34,979 bases of DNA from an uncultured Lachnospiraceae bacterium. GTDB lineage: Bacteria > Bacillota > Clostridia > Lachnospirales > Lachnospiraceae. The stretch is taken from positions 1-34,979 of the forward strand of contig CAJUBR010000026.1 of the NCBI GenBank assembly GCA_910584695.1, read 5' to 3'. This document shows, piece by piece, positions 8,733-17,016 of the stretch. Every line of letters starts with the position of its first letter. Position 1 is the stretch's first letter. Under the pieces are notes generated by a model that worked only from the letters and a program-made list of their open reading frames with translations, was not told where the DNA came from and searched no databases. The position numbers and the translations under genes are program-made.

Positions 8733-9212
8733 CTATTCTTCCGGATCTTCATATTCCACATCTCTTACCGGACCGTCTGCAACATCCTTATATAATACAC
8801 CTTCTAAATGATCCAGTTCATGGCAGATTGCCCTTGCAAGCAGTCCTTCTCCCTCAATCTCAACCTCCTCCATGTCTTCATTCAGACATTTACAGATTAC
8901 ATGGTTTGGTCTTGTCACCGTAGCAACCTTTCCGGGAAGGCTTAAGCACCCTTCATCCCCGGTCTGCTCCCCATCCTTTTTTACAATCACCGGATTGATC
9001 AGAACATATGGATTCTCATAATCTACATCAATCACTACAATCCGCTTTAAAATACCAACCTGTGGAGCTGCAAGTCCCACACCGTTTGCCTCGTACATTG
9101 TTTCAAACATGTCATCAATTAAAATTTTTGTACGCTCTGTCATCTCTGTTACTTCTTTACATTTCTTTCTCAAAATATTATCTCCGTCATATCGAATCTG
9201 TCTAAGTGCCAT
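8733..9212 (-). CDS. def: Peptide deformylase
   Basis: Metalloprotease that removes the formyl group from new polypeptides. The 159-aa protein has all three signature motifs: GVGLAAPQVG (motif I) near 44-53, EGCLSLP (motif II, with the metal-binding Cys) near 86-92, and CHELDHLEGVL (motif III, HExxH with two His ligands and the catalytic Glu) near 129-139. Without the insertions typical of type 2 enzymes it looks like a type 1 deformylase. An AAAGGAG lies just upstream of the ATG. It follows priA by 25 bp and precedes fmt by 12 bp. Confidence 0.97.
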   Translation of the reverse strand: MALRQIRYDGDNILRKKCKEVTEMTERTKILIDDMFETMYEANGVGLAAPQVGILKRIVVIDVDYENPYVLINPVIVKKDGEQTGDEGCLSLPGKVATVTRPNHVICKCLNEDMEEVEIEGEGLLARAICHELDHLEGVLYKDVADGPVRDVEYEDPEE

Positions 9213-9237
9213 TTTTTATCTCCTTTTTGTTTGTATA

Positions 9238-11505
9238 TTAATATCCATGAACGGGGTCAAAATCAAAGGATACGTAACAGTCCTTATAGGCTGCATCCCT
9301 CTCCATAAAATATTCTGACTTATTTTTTATTTCTACCAGTGTATTATACTGGACATGCTTTAAATATACAACCCTTCGATATCGATCATTTATTTTCACG
9401 ATGGATGCATCACAGGGGCCAATTACCAAAATGCCGTTGTCCTGTCCCCATTTTACAAAATGTTCTTTCAGCCGGTCTGCAAGAAAAACCAGTTCCTCAT
9501 ACCGGTCATGTTCCATAAAAACAGCAAGAACATGACAAAACGGTGGATACTTTAATAAGCTTCTGTATGCCTTCTCCTCTTCATAAAATGCCTCATAATC
9601 CTGTCTGGACGCTGTCTCAATACAGTAATGCTCCGGATTATACGTCTGGATCACGACGTCTCCCGAAAGGCTTCCCCGTCCGGCTCTTCCCGCAGCCTGT
9701 GTAAGAAGTGCAAAAGTCCGTTCTGCCGACTTATAATCATGATCAAACAAAGTCAGGTCGGCGGCAATGATTCCCATAAGCGTTACATTGGAAAAATCAT
9801 GTCCTTTTACGATCATCTGAGTTCCCACTAAAATATCCGCTTCTCCATTTGCAAACTGGCTTAAAATGGTTTCATGGGCATGCTTATTTTTTGTGGTATC
9901 CGCATCCATTCTTAACACTTTTGCCTCGGGAAAATAGGTTCTGATTTGCTCTTCTACTTTTTGTGTTCCAATGCCAAATCCCGCAATATAGGGGGACTGA
10001 CACTTCGGACACACTGTAGGTTTTTTTTGTTCATAACCACAGTAATGACACACTAACCGTTCCCGCAGGGTTCCTTTGTCATGCTCCGTTAACGATACAT
10101 CACAATGCGGACACTTAAACACGCTCCCGCAGCTTCTACAGGAAATAAATCCCGCAAAACCTCTCCGATTAATAAACAGCATGACCTGCTGTTTTTTTGC
10201 AAGACGGTCTGCCATCAGCTCTTTTAACCGGTTACTGAATATGCTCCGGTTTCCGAGTTTTAATTCCTCCCTTAGATCAACAATAGAGACCTGTGCTAAT
10301 CGTGCCTCCTTCTTTGCCCTCTTTTCTAAAGTAAGAAGCTGATATGCTCCGCTTTTGGCAAAATAATAGGACTCCACCGATGGGGTTGCTGAACCGAGTA
10401 AAACACTGGCACCAGCCATCCTAGCCCGTTCGATTGCCACCTCTCTTGCATGATATTTAGGTGGATATTCGCTTTTATAAGCCGCCTCATGTTCTTCATC
10501 TATCACAATGATTCCAAGATTCTTAAAGGGAGTAAACAATGCAGAACGCGGTCCGATCATAACCGTTACTTCCCCGTTTTTTGCCTTTTCAAACTGGTCA
10601 TAACGCTCTCCCTTGCTAAGTTTTGAATTCATAATTGTAACCTGACCGCCAAACCGCTTTCGGAACCGTTTTACCGTCTGATAGGTCAGTGCAATTTCCG
10701 GAATCAGTACAATTGCCTGTTTACCCATCGCAACAATCCGGTCAATCACCTCGATATAAACCAAAGTTTTTCCGCTTCCGGTTACCCCTTTTAACAGATA
10801 AGTACCCGGATTTCCTTTTTCATAGTCTGTAACAATCCGGTCAATTGCTGCCTGCTGTTCCTCATTCGGCATTACCCGAAGGTTATCCTGGGTCCGTATT
10901 TCTTTGTCTCCGGTCTTTACTACATCTCTGTAATATCCTTCCTCCTCAATTGCGATCACATTCTCCTTTTGCATCGCTTTTAAAGTTGCGGCAGAAATAT
11001 TGAGTTTTCCAGTAACCAGAGAATATGGGATTACGCATTCATCCATTAATTCTGTTAAAAGCCTTACTTTTGCTTTAGCGTTCTTTTTCCGGTATGCCGG
11101 TAACTTTTCCTCTGCCTCATGCTTCGACAGTAACAGTCTTACCTGTTTACGGGTAAGACCCTTTATTTTTTCCTTAATCGGCATAACCGTTTTTAAAGCA
11201 TTTATCATAGTAGAACCATAACATTCCCGGATATATGCTGCCAGTTCAATCAAAGAACTCTCAACCGGAACTGCCCCTTTTCGAATATCCGCTATTTCTT
11301 TTATTTTTTCTTCGTCAAATGAAGGTATATCAGAAAAAGAAACGACATAACCGTTTCTTAAATGGTTTCCACGACCAAAAGGGATAGACACCTCACTGCC
11401 TATCCTTATCTGCCCCAATAGTCCTTCCGGTATTTTATACTGAAAGGTACGGTCAATCGCTTCATGTGAAATATCGATTATTATATCCGCATATCTTGGT
11501 GACAT
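9238..11505 (-). CDS. priA: Primosomal protein N' (replication-restart helicase PriA)
   Basis: Superfamily-2 helicase that reloads the replisome at stalled forks. The 755-aa length fits the family. The N-terminal 3'-DNA-binding domain (about 1-105) is followed by the helicase core with Walker A GVTGSGKT near 236, DEEH (motif II) near 332 and SATPSVESYY. A zinc-binding insert has eight Cys (CRSCGSVFKCPHC then CHYCG and CPKCQ) at about 448-485, followed by TQAAGRAGRG. The ATG at 11505 lies inside the 3' end of murE, giving a 44-bp overlap, with GGAGG 6 nt upstream. That long overlap implies the two genes are read from one transcript. Confidence 0.96.
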   Translation of the reverse strand: MSPRYADIIIDISHEAIDRTFQYKIPEGLLGQIRIGSEVSIPFGRGNHLRNGYVVSFSDIPSFDEEKIKEIADIRKGAVPVESSLIELAAYIRECYGSTMINALKTVMPIKEKIKGLTRKQVRLLLSKHEAEEKLPAYRKKNAKAKVRLLTELMDECVIPYSLVTGKLNISAATLKAMQKENVIAIEEEGYYRDVVKTGDKEIRTQDNLRVMPNEEQQAAIDRIVTDYEKGNPGTYLLKGVTGSGKTLVYIEVIDRIVAMGKQAIVLIPEIALTYQTVKRFRKRFGGQVTIMNSKLSKGERYDQFEKAKNGEVTVMIGPRSALFTPFKNLGIIVIDEEHEAAYKSEYPPKYHAREVAIERARMAGASVLLGSATPSVESYYFAKSGAYQLLTLEKRAKKEARLAQVSIVDLREELKLGNRSIFSNRLKELMADRLAKKQQVMLFINRRGFAGFISCRSCGSVFKCPHCDVSLTEHDKGTLRERLVCHYCGYEQKKPTVCPKCQSPYIAGFGIGTQKVEEQIRTYFPEAKVLRMDADTTKNKHAHETILSQFANGEADILVGTQMIVKGHDFSNVTLMGIIAADLTLFDHDYKSAERTFALLTQAAGRAGRGSLSGDVVIQTYNPEHYCIETASRQDYEAFYEEEKAYRSLLKYPPFCHVLAVFMEHDRYEELVFLADRLKEHFVKWGQDNGILVIGPCDASIVKINDRYRRVVYLKHVQYNTLVEIKNKSEYFMERDAAYKDCYVSFDFDPVHGY

Positions 11506-12967
11506 CCTCTTCCTCCAATACTTCTTTTATCAAATCCCTTTCATCCATATGATATTTCTTTCCTTTTATCTCCTGATAGTCCTCATGTCCTTTTCCTGCC
11601 AATACGATGACATCCCCCTGCCTTGCATTCAGAATTGCATAACGAATCGCTTCTTTTCTGTCGGCAATTTCAATAAATTCTCCATTGGTCTTCGCCATAC
11701 CGGTTTTAATATCCTCTATAATTGCCTGCGGTTCCTCATCCCTGGGATTATCTGATGTAATAATCGTAAGGTCGGAAAGTCTGCCGGACACCTCTCCCAT
11801 TTCGTAACGGCGTACCTTGGAACGGTTCCCGCCGCATCCAAACAAGGATACCAGCCTTTTTGGCTGGTAAGCTTTTAATGTTGTCAAAATACTCTCCAGA
11901 CTGACCGCATTATGGGCATAATCAATTAAAATAGTAAAGGAATCCGAAATCGGTATCAATTCCACCCTGCCCTTCACGTGAATTTCAGTCAGGATTTGGA
12001 GAATGGTTTCCATATCGACTCCCATCTCCTTTGCTACAGCAATTGCTGCCAGAGAATTATGTACCGAAAATTCTCCCGGCAGGCTTACGGTAACCTGTTC
12101 TTTATATTTTCCATTTAACTGATAGGTAATTCCAAGACATCCTGCTTCCTTAAAAAGCTTCCATTCCTTCGCCTGATAATCTGCACCGTCTTTCATCCCA
12201 AACGTGACAACTTCACAGGTATGTCCTTTTAAAATTTCTTCATAATGTTCATCATCTATATTAAAAATCCCCTTCCTGCACAGGGTAAACAGCTTCGCTT
12301 TCCAGCCAAGATATTCTTTAAAATCCTTATGCTCATTGGGACCGATATGATCCTCCGATAAATTGGTAAAAATACCATAATCAAAAGAAATGCCTGCAAC
12401 CCGGTCAAGCATCAGCCCTTGGGAAGAAACTTCCATGACTACACTGTCAAGCCCCGCATCCACCATTTCTCTTAATGTTTTCTGCATAATTAGAGATTCC
12501 GGCGTTGTATTGCTTGCCGGCGTTATCTTATCTCCTACAATACTCTCAATCGTTCCGATCAAACCCGTCTTATGACCCGCTGACTCTAACATAGACTTAA
12601 TCATATAGGTAATGGTTGTTTTTCCTTTCGTTCCCGTAACACCGATTACCGTAAGCTTATCAGAGGGATTGCCGTAAAATGCTGCACAAATCATCCCCAT
12701 TGCATAACGGGTGCTTTTTACCCGGATAACCGTAATATCTTGATCTTTCGACAAATCTATTTCTTTTTCCACCACGATAACAGAAGCTTTCTTATCCACC
12801 ACTTCAGCAGCATAACAATGCCCGTCGAAGACCGTTCCCGAAATACAGAAAAACAAGGCATTCTCCGTAACTTTTCTCGAATCATTTTCTACAGCAGTGA
12901 CCTCCGTCTCCAGGCTTCCCTGAATGAGAGTATACTCTAAGTTCTCTAGCAATTCCTTTAATTTCAT
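11462..12967 (-). CDS. murE: UDP-MurNAc-L-Ala-D-Glu:meso-diaminopimelate ligase
   Basis: Adds the third stem-peptide residue in peptidoglycan precursor synthesis. The 501-aa protein has the N-terminal UDP-binding domain, the ATP-binding GVTGTKGKTT near 106-115, and a C-terminal domain containing SDNPRDEEP. The DNPR form is typical of enzymes that use meso-diaminopimelate, while lysine-adding enzymes carry a different motif, so I infer an mDAP wall. The start is moved to 12967: an ATG six bases earlier directly touches the GGAGG, while the ATG at 12967 has it at 6-nt spacing. A terminator lies just upstream, and the usual rpoZ-coaBC-priA order is replaced here by rpoZ-murE-priA. Confidence 0.94.
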   Translation of the reverse strand: MKLKELLENLEYTLIQGSLETEVTAVENDSRKVTENALFFCISGTVFDGHCYAAEVVDKKASVIVVEKEIDLSKDQDITVIRVKSTRYAMGMICAAFYGNPSDKLTVIGVTGTKGKTTITYMIKSMLESAGHKTGLIGTIESIVGDKITPASNTTPESLIMQKTLREMVDAGLDSVVMEVSSQGLMLDRVAGISFDYGIFTNLSEDHIGPNEHKDFKEYLGWKAKLFTLCRKGIFNIDDEHYEEILKGHTCEVVTFGMKDGADYQAKEWKLFKEAGCLGITYQLNGKYKEQVTVSLPGEFSVHNSLAAIAVAKEMGVDMETILQILTEIHVKGRVELIPISDSFTILIDYAHNAVSLESILTTLKAYQPKRLVSLFGCGGNRSKVRRYEMGEVSGRLSDLTIITSDNPRDEEPQAIIEDIKTGMAKTNGEFIEIADRKEAIRYAILNARQGDVIVLAGKGHEDYQEIKGKKYHMDERDLIKEVLEEEDVTKICGYNNRYFT

Positions 12968-12985
12968 GAACATCCTCCAAGATTC

Positions 12986-13016
12986 ATCATAAAAATCTAA
13001 AACAAGAGGCTGTCAT
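12986..13016 (-). promoter_or_regulatory. Possible murE promoter nested in the rpoZ terminator
   Basis: Only 23 bp separate the terminator tract from the murE start codon, so any murE promoter has to overlap the terminator. ATGACA (13011-13016, minus strand) and TATGAT (12986-12991) resemble -35 and -10 boxes, each with one mismatch, but the spacer is 19 bp, longer than ideal. This is a weak candidate. The alternative is terminator read-through. Confidence 0.28.
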
Positions 13017-13030
13017 ATGAAACAGCCCCT
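12991..13030 (-). terminator. Rho-independent terminator after rpoZ
   Basis: On the minus strand AGGGGCTGT pairs with ACAGCCTCT around an 8-nt loop (arms 13022-13030 and 13005-13013, one imperfect pair). It is followed by TGTTTTAGATTTTT, a broken U-rich tract. It begins 9 bp after the rpoZ stop codon and marks the end of the yicC-gmk-rpoZ unit. Confidence 0.75.
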
Positions 13031-13039
13031 TTCTCCTAC

Positions 13040-13279
13040 CTATTCCTCTTCTTCATCTCCGACAATTTTAACCTTACCTTCATAAAGTTCTTCTACCGCA
13101 GTAGATAACGGTTTCTTTCCGTCCGCCTTTATCAACGGCTCCTCTCCTGCAATAATCTGTCTTGCTCTTTTTGAGGTAGCTAATACGATAGAATATCTGC
13201 TCTGAACAACCGGCTGTTCGCCCGGCTCCACATCACTGTTAACAACCTCCATTAAGTCCGTATAAGATGGGTGTATCAT
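13040..13279 (-). CDS. rpoZ: RNA polymerase omega subunit
   Basis: Small subunit that helps assemble and stabilise RNA polymerase. The 79-aa protein shows MIHPSYTDLMEVV near the start, the conserved SRYSIVLATSKRARQI (residues about 27-42) that contacts the beta' subunit, and KPLSTAVEELYEGKV, ending in an acidic EEEE tail. The short length is usual for clostridial omega. It follows gmk by 2 bp with AAAGGAG inside the gmk 3' end, and the gmk-rpoZ pair is conserved across bacteria. A terminator follows directly. Confidence 0.93.
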   Translation of the reverse strand: MIHPSYTDLMEVVNSDVEPGEQPVVQSRYSIVLATSKRARQIIAGEEPLIKADGKKPLSTAVEELYEGKVKIVGDEEEE

Positions 13280-13281
13280 AA

Positions 13282-13911
13282 TTAAATCTCCTTTCGAATG
13301 TCTAATAATTCCTGTTTCGTTTTTGTTATATATTCCCTGTTGTTCTCTGTTTTAAAGCCCTCTGCTACAATAACCGCATTTACATGATCCACACAGGTTT
13401 CCAAATCATCATTGACAACAAGATAATCATAGTATTTCATGTCATCTGTTTCTTCATATGCCCGTTTCAACCTCTTGGCAATTACCTTGGGCTCCTCTGT
13501 TCCTCTGCCCTCCAGTCTTGTTTTCAGACTCGCCCCGTCCGGTGCAGTCAGGAAAATCAGAACAGCATCGGGATACTGTTCTTTAATATGCATGGCTCCC
13601 TGAACTTCTATCTCTAAAATTACGTTATGACCCTGTTTCAGTTCATCTTCTACATATTTTCTGGGTGTTCCATAATAATTCTCCACATATTGTGCCCACT
13701 CGATAAATCCATTATAATCAATCAGATTGCGAAACTCTTCTACACTTTTAAAATAATAATCCTTTCCGTCAACCTCACCGGGTCTTGGTGTCCTTGTAGT
13801 CGCCGAAACAGAAAGACTATAATGATATTTTTCAATTAGTTTTTTTACAACGGTTCCCTTGCCTACCCCGGAAAAACCGGATATGACAATCAACACACCT
13901 TTTTTATTCAT
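13282..13911 (-). CDS. gmk: Guanylate kinase
   Basis: Phosphorylates GMP to GDP with ATP, feeding GTP, dGTP and (p)ppGpp pools. The 209-aa protein has the P-loop SGFSGVGKGT near residue 10-19, the GMP-binding TTRTPRPGEVDGKDYYF, EVQGAMHIKE and LTAPDGASLKTRLEGRGTE, which is the lid region. The start chosen is the ATG at 13911 with AAAGGG 8 nt upstream. A GTG nine bases earlier is in frame but sits inside that ribosome-binding site. It lies 12 bp after yicC. In Bacillus subtilis remA separates these two genes, and it is absent here. Confidence 0.96.
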   Translation of the reverse strand: MNKKGVLIVISGFSGVGKGTVVKKLIEKYHYSLSVSATTRTPRPGEVDGKDYYFKSVEEFRNLIDYNGFIEWAQYVENYYGTPRKYVEDELKQGHNVILEIEVQGAMHIKEQYPDAVLIFLTAPDGASLKTRLEGRGTEEPKVIAKRLKRAYEETDDMKYYDYLVVNDDLETCVDHVNAVIVAEGFKTENNREYITKTKQELLDIRKEI

Positions 13912-13923
13912 ATGTCTCACCCT

Positions 13924-14802
13924 TTACTCAATATTCTGTATCTGTTCCCTGACTTTTTCTATCTCGGTCTTTAAATCAATTGCTTTATTTGAAATATCAA
14001 GGGAATTGGCCTTTGACAAAATGGTATTTGCTTCCCGGTTCATCTCCTGTGCAACAAAATCCAGCTTACGCCCTACGCTGCCACCCTCTGCCAGAACTGC
14101 TTTCATATTCTCAATATGGCTGCGAAGTCTTACCGTCTCTTCATCCACACAAATCTTATCTGCATAAATCGTAACCTCCGTTGCAATCCGGCTCTCATCA
14201 ATTGCGGTTCTCTGTAACAGCTCTCTCACCTTTTCTTCTAACCTGTTGCGATATTCGTCTACTAAAGACGGGGATACTCCTTCGATATAATCTACCATAG
14301 TAATCATACCGTCCAGTTTTCTCTGTAAATCCTCTTTTAGGGCTTCTCCTTCTTTTGTCCTTGATTCCACAAACCGGGCAGCCGCTTCATCCAGCACACT
14401 CTCTAATTCCTTCCAAAGTTCCTCTTCATTCTCGGACTGTTCCTCTAACGTAAAGACCTCCGGAAACCTTGAAAGTGCCACCGATGATAATTCACTCTTT
14501 AAATGAAACGTATCTGCCATCTCATTTAAATACTTAACATATTCTGCCGCAATTTCCTGATTGTATTTTACACAAACCTTATTCTCCTCATAATCTTCAT
14601 AGGTAATAAAAAGATCCACCTTACCTCTTCCGATATATTTTTTAAGATGATTACGGATGCTTGTTTCAAAAAATATAAGCCTTTTAGGCATCTTGATATT
14701 GATGTCACAATATCTGTGATTCACCGATTTCATCTCAATCACAATCCTGCGTTCTTTTGTAACGCTTTCACTCCGTCCAAAACCCGTCATGCTTTTTATC
14801 AC
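13924..14802 (-). CDS. yicC: YicC/YloC family endoribonuclease
   Basis: Stress-linked protein family whose Escherichia coli member is an endoribonuclease acting on mRNA and small RNA. Its biological role in Firmicutes is still unclear. The 292-aa protein has the invariant N-terminus IKSMTGFGRSE, VNHRYCDINIKMP, and a long charged helical middle (about 85-230). It ends with the C-terminal DUF1732-type segment KLDFVAQEMNREANTILSKAN. I place the start at GTG 14802, which gives MIKSMTGFG as in homologues and has AGGTG 6 nt upstream. A longer form from GTG 14811 would start within that site. It is the first gene after a clear promoter. Confidence 0.92.
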   Translation of the reverse strand: MIKSMTGFGRSESVTKERRIVIEMKSVNHRYCDINIKMPKRLIFFETSIRNHLKKYIGRGKVDLFITYEDYEENKVCVKYNQEIAAEYVKYLNEMADTFHLKSELSSVALSRFPEVFTLEEQSENEEELWKELESVLDEAAARFVESRTKEGEALKEDLQRKLDGMITMVDYIEGVSPSLVDEYRNRLEEKVRELLQRTAIDESRIATEVTIYADKICVDEETVRLRSHIENMKAVLAEGGSVGRKLDFVAQEMNREANTILSKANSLDISNKAIDLKTEIEKVREQIQNIE

Positions 14803-14842
14803 TGGTTTCACCTGCTTTACATAGATTTAAACAATCTTACCT

Positions 14843-14871
14843 ATTATAACCTAATATGTAAGAAAATGCAA
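14843..14871 (-). promoter_or_regulatory. Sigma-A promoter for yicC-gmk-rpoZ
   Basis: The minus strand carries TTGCAT (14866-14871) and a perfect TATAAT (14843-14848) with a 17-bp spacer. Both lie in the 113-bp gap between rqcH and the yicC GTG start, about 40 bp upstream of it. This is the best housekeeping promoter in the window. Confidence 0.78.
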
Positions 14872-14915
14872 GGTTCTTTCAATGACTTTTCACGGTGCCT
14901 GTAACAATTCCACAT

Positions 14916-16661
14916 TTATTCCTTTATCTCTTTAATTCCTTTAATATCCGGCAGGGCAATCATAGAATAATTCGTGTGATAGATCACATAACCCGGATTC
15001 GACTGGGGCGGTTTCTTAAGATTTCCTCGTCTTGTATAATCAATCTCAACTTTCGGACTTGTCTTTCCAGATGAGTAAAATGCTGCAAGACGAGCGGCTT
15101 CTTCATAAGTTGCATCCGGCACATCCTCTGCCCCTTCTAATTTTACAATGACATGGGAACCCGGCATCTTTTTTGCGTGAAACCACAAATCTTTTGATCC
15201 GGCTGTTTTAAATGTAAGACGGTCATTTTGAAGATTATTTTTCCCCACATACATATGGAATCCGTCTGAAGAAATAAAATGTAACGGTTTACCTTTTTCT
15301 GCCTTCCCGCTCTGCCTCTTTCCTGTCTTTTCCTTAATCAGTCCTGCCAATGCCATCTCTTCTTTCACTTCTGCCAAATCGGCCTCGGATTCCGCTATTT
15401 CTATACTGTTTTGTAAGGATAGCAAATGTTCTAACATCTCTCTGCTGTCTTTTACCAGAGTCAGAGAAGCTTCGTAGGTTCTTTTCAGCTTGTTATATTT
15501 ATTAAAATATTTGTTTGCATTTTCCAACGGAGTCAAAGTTTCATCTAACGGTATTGTAACCTCTTCATTTGTATAATAATTCAACACCTTTACATTCTTT
15601 TCTCCCTGTTTTACCTCATAACCATAAGTTTGCAGCAGTTCTCCATAAATCCGGTAGGTTTCTCTTTTTTCCGTATCCTTCAACTGTTTTCTTTGAATGT
15701 CATATTTTTTGGAAGTCCTTTCCACCGCTGCTGCTAACACTTTCCGCAAATCCGCAGATTTCTGGTGCATTCTTGAATATATATCCTTTTTTGCATAAAA
15801 TGTCAGCAAAAGCTCTGATATATCGGAAAAATGCTCCTCCGTCAGATCGTGATACATGGAAAGTGGCACCGCACTAAAGGCAGCCGGCTCCTCCTCATGA
15901 TACACAATCACAGGCTCAAATCTTTCCTCCTCTATTCTATCCCTCAAATCGGAAAAAACATTCCAAAGTTCCTCCTTATTGGAATCTGCAAGACTGTCCG
16001 TACTAAAATTTCCGTCTATTCCTGTCTCAAAACAAATTTCATTCGCTATCAGCTTGGAAAAACCGGTGATAGACGAATAAATGGCCTTTTCAATGCTCAT
16101 AGATTTTTCAAGAATCCGGGAATAAAAATACTCCTTTGTCACCTCAAAGGGACTCAATTTATCATTGGGCGGCATCACATAATCATATCCCGGAAGCACT
16201 TCTCTCACGGAACTAATCTGTGCTCCGATTCGTTTTATGGAATCCACAATTTTCCCGTTTTCTTCTACAAATATAATGTTGCTATGCTTGCCCATAAGCT
16301 CGGTAATCAGCTTTTTATGACACAAATCTCCCATCTCATCCAAGTGTTCGATCTCCATAACAATGATGCGTTCTAATCCGGGCTGATCAATCTTTGTGAT
16401 TCTGCCGTTCCCGATATGCTTTCTAAGCAGCATACAAAAATTAGGAGCTGTCTGGGGATTTTTTTTGTTTTCGGACAAAAAATAAGCGAGTGGCAGACTT
16501 GCACTGGCATTTAACATAAGCCGGTATGTATTTCCCTGATTCTTGATCACCAGATTAATCTCATCCTTCTCCGGCTGGTATATTTTATAAATACGTCCTC
16601 CAATCAGACGCTTTCTCATATCACTTACAATATTTGCTATTACAACTCCATCAAATGCCAT
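14916..16661 (-). CDS. rqcH: NFACT family ribosome quality-control factor RqcH (formerly fibronectin-binding protein)
   Basis: Homologue of eukaryotic NEMF/Rqc2. It binds stalled 50S-peptidyl-tRNA complexes and directs alanine tailing of the nascent chain for degradation. Older databases call this family fibronectin-binding proteins (FbpA). The 581-aa protein has the N-terminal NFACT-N start MAFDGVVIANIV with GRIYKIYQPEKDE, a central helical coiled-coil arm (about 270-440), and the C-terminal NFACT-R domain. That domain has FHMYVGKNNLQNDRLTFK, DLWFHAKKMPGSHVIV and YTRRGNLKKP. An AGAGGAG lies upstream of the ATG. A MITE-like element ends 32 bp upstream, so its promoter is either inside that element or further upstream. 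Confidence 0.93.
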   Translation of the reverse strand: MAFDGVVIANIVSDMRKRLIGGRIYKIYQPEKDEINLVIKNQGNTYRLMLNASASLPLAYFLSENKKNPQTAPNFCMLLRKHIGNGRITKIDQPGLERIIVMEIEHLDEMGDLCHKKLITELMGKHSNIIFVEENGKIVDSIKRIGAQISSVREVLPGYDYVMPPNDKLSPFEVTKEYFYSRILEKSMSIEKAIYSSITGFSKLIANEICFETGIDGNFSTDSLADSNKEELWNVFSDLRDRIEEERFEPVIVYHEEEPAAFSAVPLSMYHDLTEEHFSDISELLLTFYAKKDIYSRMHQKSADLRKVLAAAVERTSKKYDIQRKQLKDTEKRETYRIYGELLQTYGYEVKQGEKNVKVLNYYTNEEVTIPLDETLTPLENANKYFNKYNKLKRTYEASLTLVKDSREMLEHLLSLQNSIEIAESEADLAEVKEEMALAGLIKEKTGKRQSGKAEKGKPLHFISSDGFHMYVGKNNLQNDRLTFKTAGSKDLWFHAKKMPGSHVIVKLEGAEDVPDATYEEAARLAAFYSSGKTSPKVEIDYTRRGNLKKPPQSNPGYVIYHTNYSMIALPDIKGIKEIKE

Positions 16662-16693
16662 GCTTTTACTCCTCTGTTTTTATATTTGTTTAA

Positions 16694-16904
16694 TAGGAAT
16701 TGCGAAACTCTGTTTTCGCAGAATTGCGTTGTACAATATTGACAATATCAACGCTGGGCACGCTTTCGCTGCTTGTCGCTCGTAATGGTACATAAGGTGC
16801 CAAAATACGGCACCTAAGTACCAACGGCTCCAAAGCACCCTGCTTATGATATTGTCTATATTGCACAACTAGATTTTGAAAATAGGGAGTTTCGCAATTA
16901 CCTA
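16694..16904. mobile_element. MITE-like palindromic repeat, copy 1 (211 bp)
   Basis: Non-coding element between glgA and rqcH. Its ends are TAGG-AATTGCGAAACTC and GAGTTTCGCAATT-ACCTA, an inverted repeat with one base of slippage. A second pair of 23-base arms (16728-16750 and 16847-16869, two mismatches) and a central 6-bp hairpin (16796-16801 with 16809-16814) let the whole element fold into one long imperfect stem. The 13-bp sequence TATATTTGTTTAA flanks it as an exact direct repeat (16681-16693 and 16905-16917), as expected of a target-site duplication. It is about 90% identical, in inverted orientation, to the copy at 30264-30475. No transposase is encoded, so it would have to be moved in trans. 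Confidence 0.85.
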
Positions 16905-16925
16905 TATATTTGTTTAAGAACCACA

Positions 16926-16996
16926 AGCAGAGAATGTGTACTTCACAGGTAATTCGTCTTAATCTTGCATCACCCATGAAACACACATTCTCTGTC
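16926..16996 (-). terminator. Long-armed hairpin downstream of glgA
   Basis: CAGAGAATGTGT (16928-16939) and its exact complement ACACATTCTCTG (16983-16994) form a 12-bp stem. Further partial pairing inside includes TTCA with TGAA. It sits just after the glgA stop codon in the transcribed direction. There is no clean U-tract and the loop is long, so I call it a terminator only tentatively. It could instead be an mRNA-stabilising stem or the remnant of another repeat. Confidence 0.4.
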
Positions 16997-17016
16997 TTTC
17001 ACCATCCATTATCAAT

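Noticed and set aside
13924..14811. Longer yicC form starting at GTG 14811
   Set aside because: That start falls within the Shine-Dalgarno of the GTG at 14802, which gives the family-typical MIKSMTGFG N-terminus.
15831..16376. 181-codon open frame on the plus strand
   Set aside because: It is antisense to the well supported rqcH gene and has no ribosome-binding site or known domain.
16690..16986. Open frames of 62-98 codons running through the repeat, with a similar frame of 62 codons in the other copy (30302-30490)
   Set aside because: Both translate a shared peptide (for example GALEPLVLR and ATSSESVPSVDIV) only because the DNA repeat is shared. There is no ribosome-binding site, the frames run out into the flanks, and the changes between copies keep base pairing instead of amino acids.
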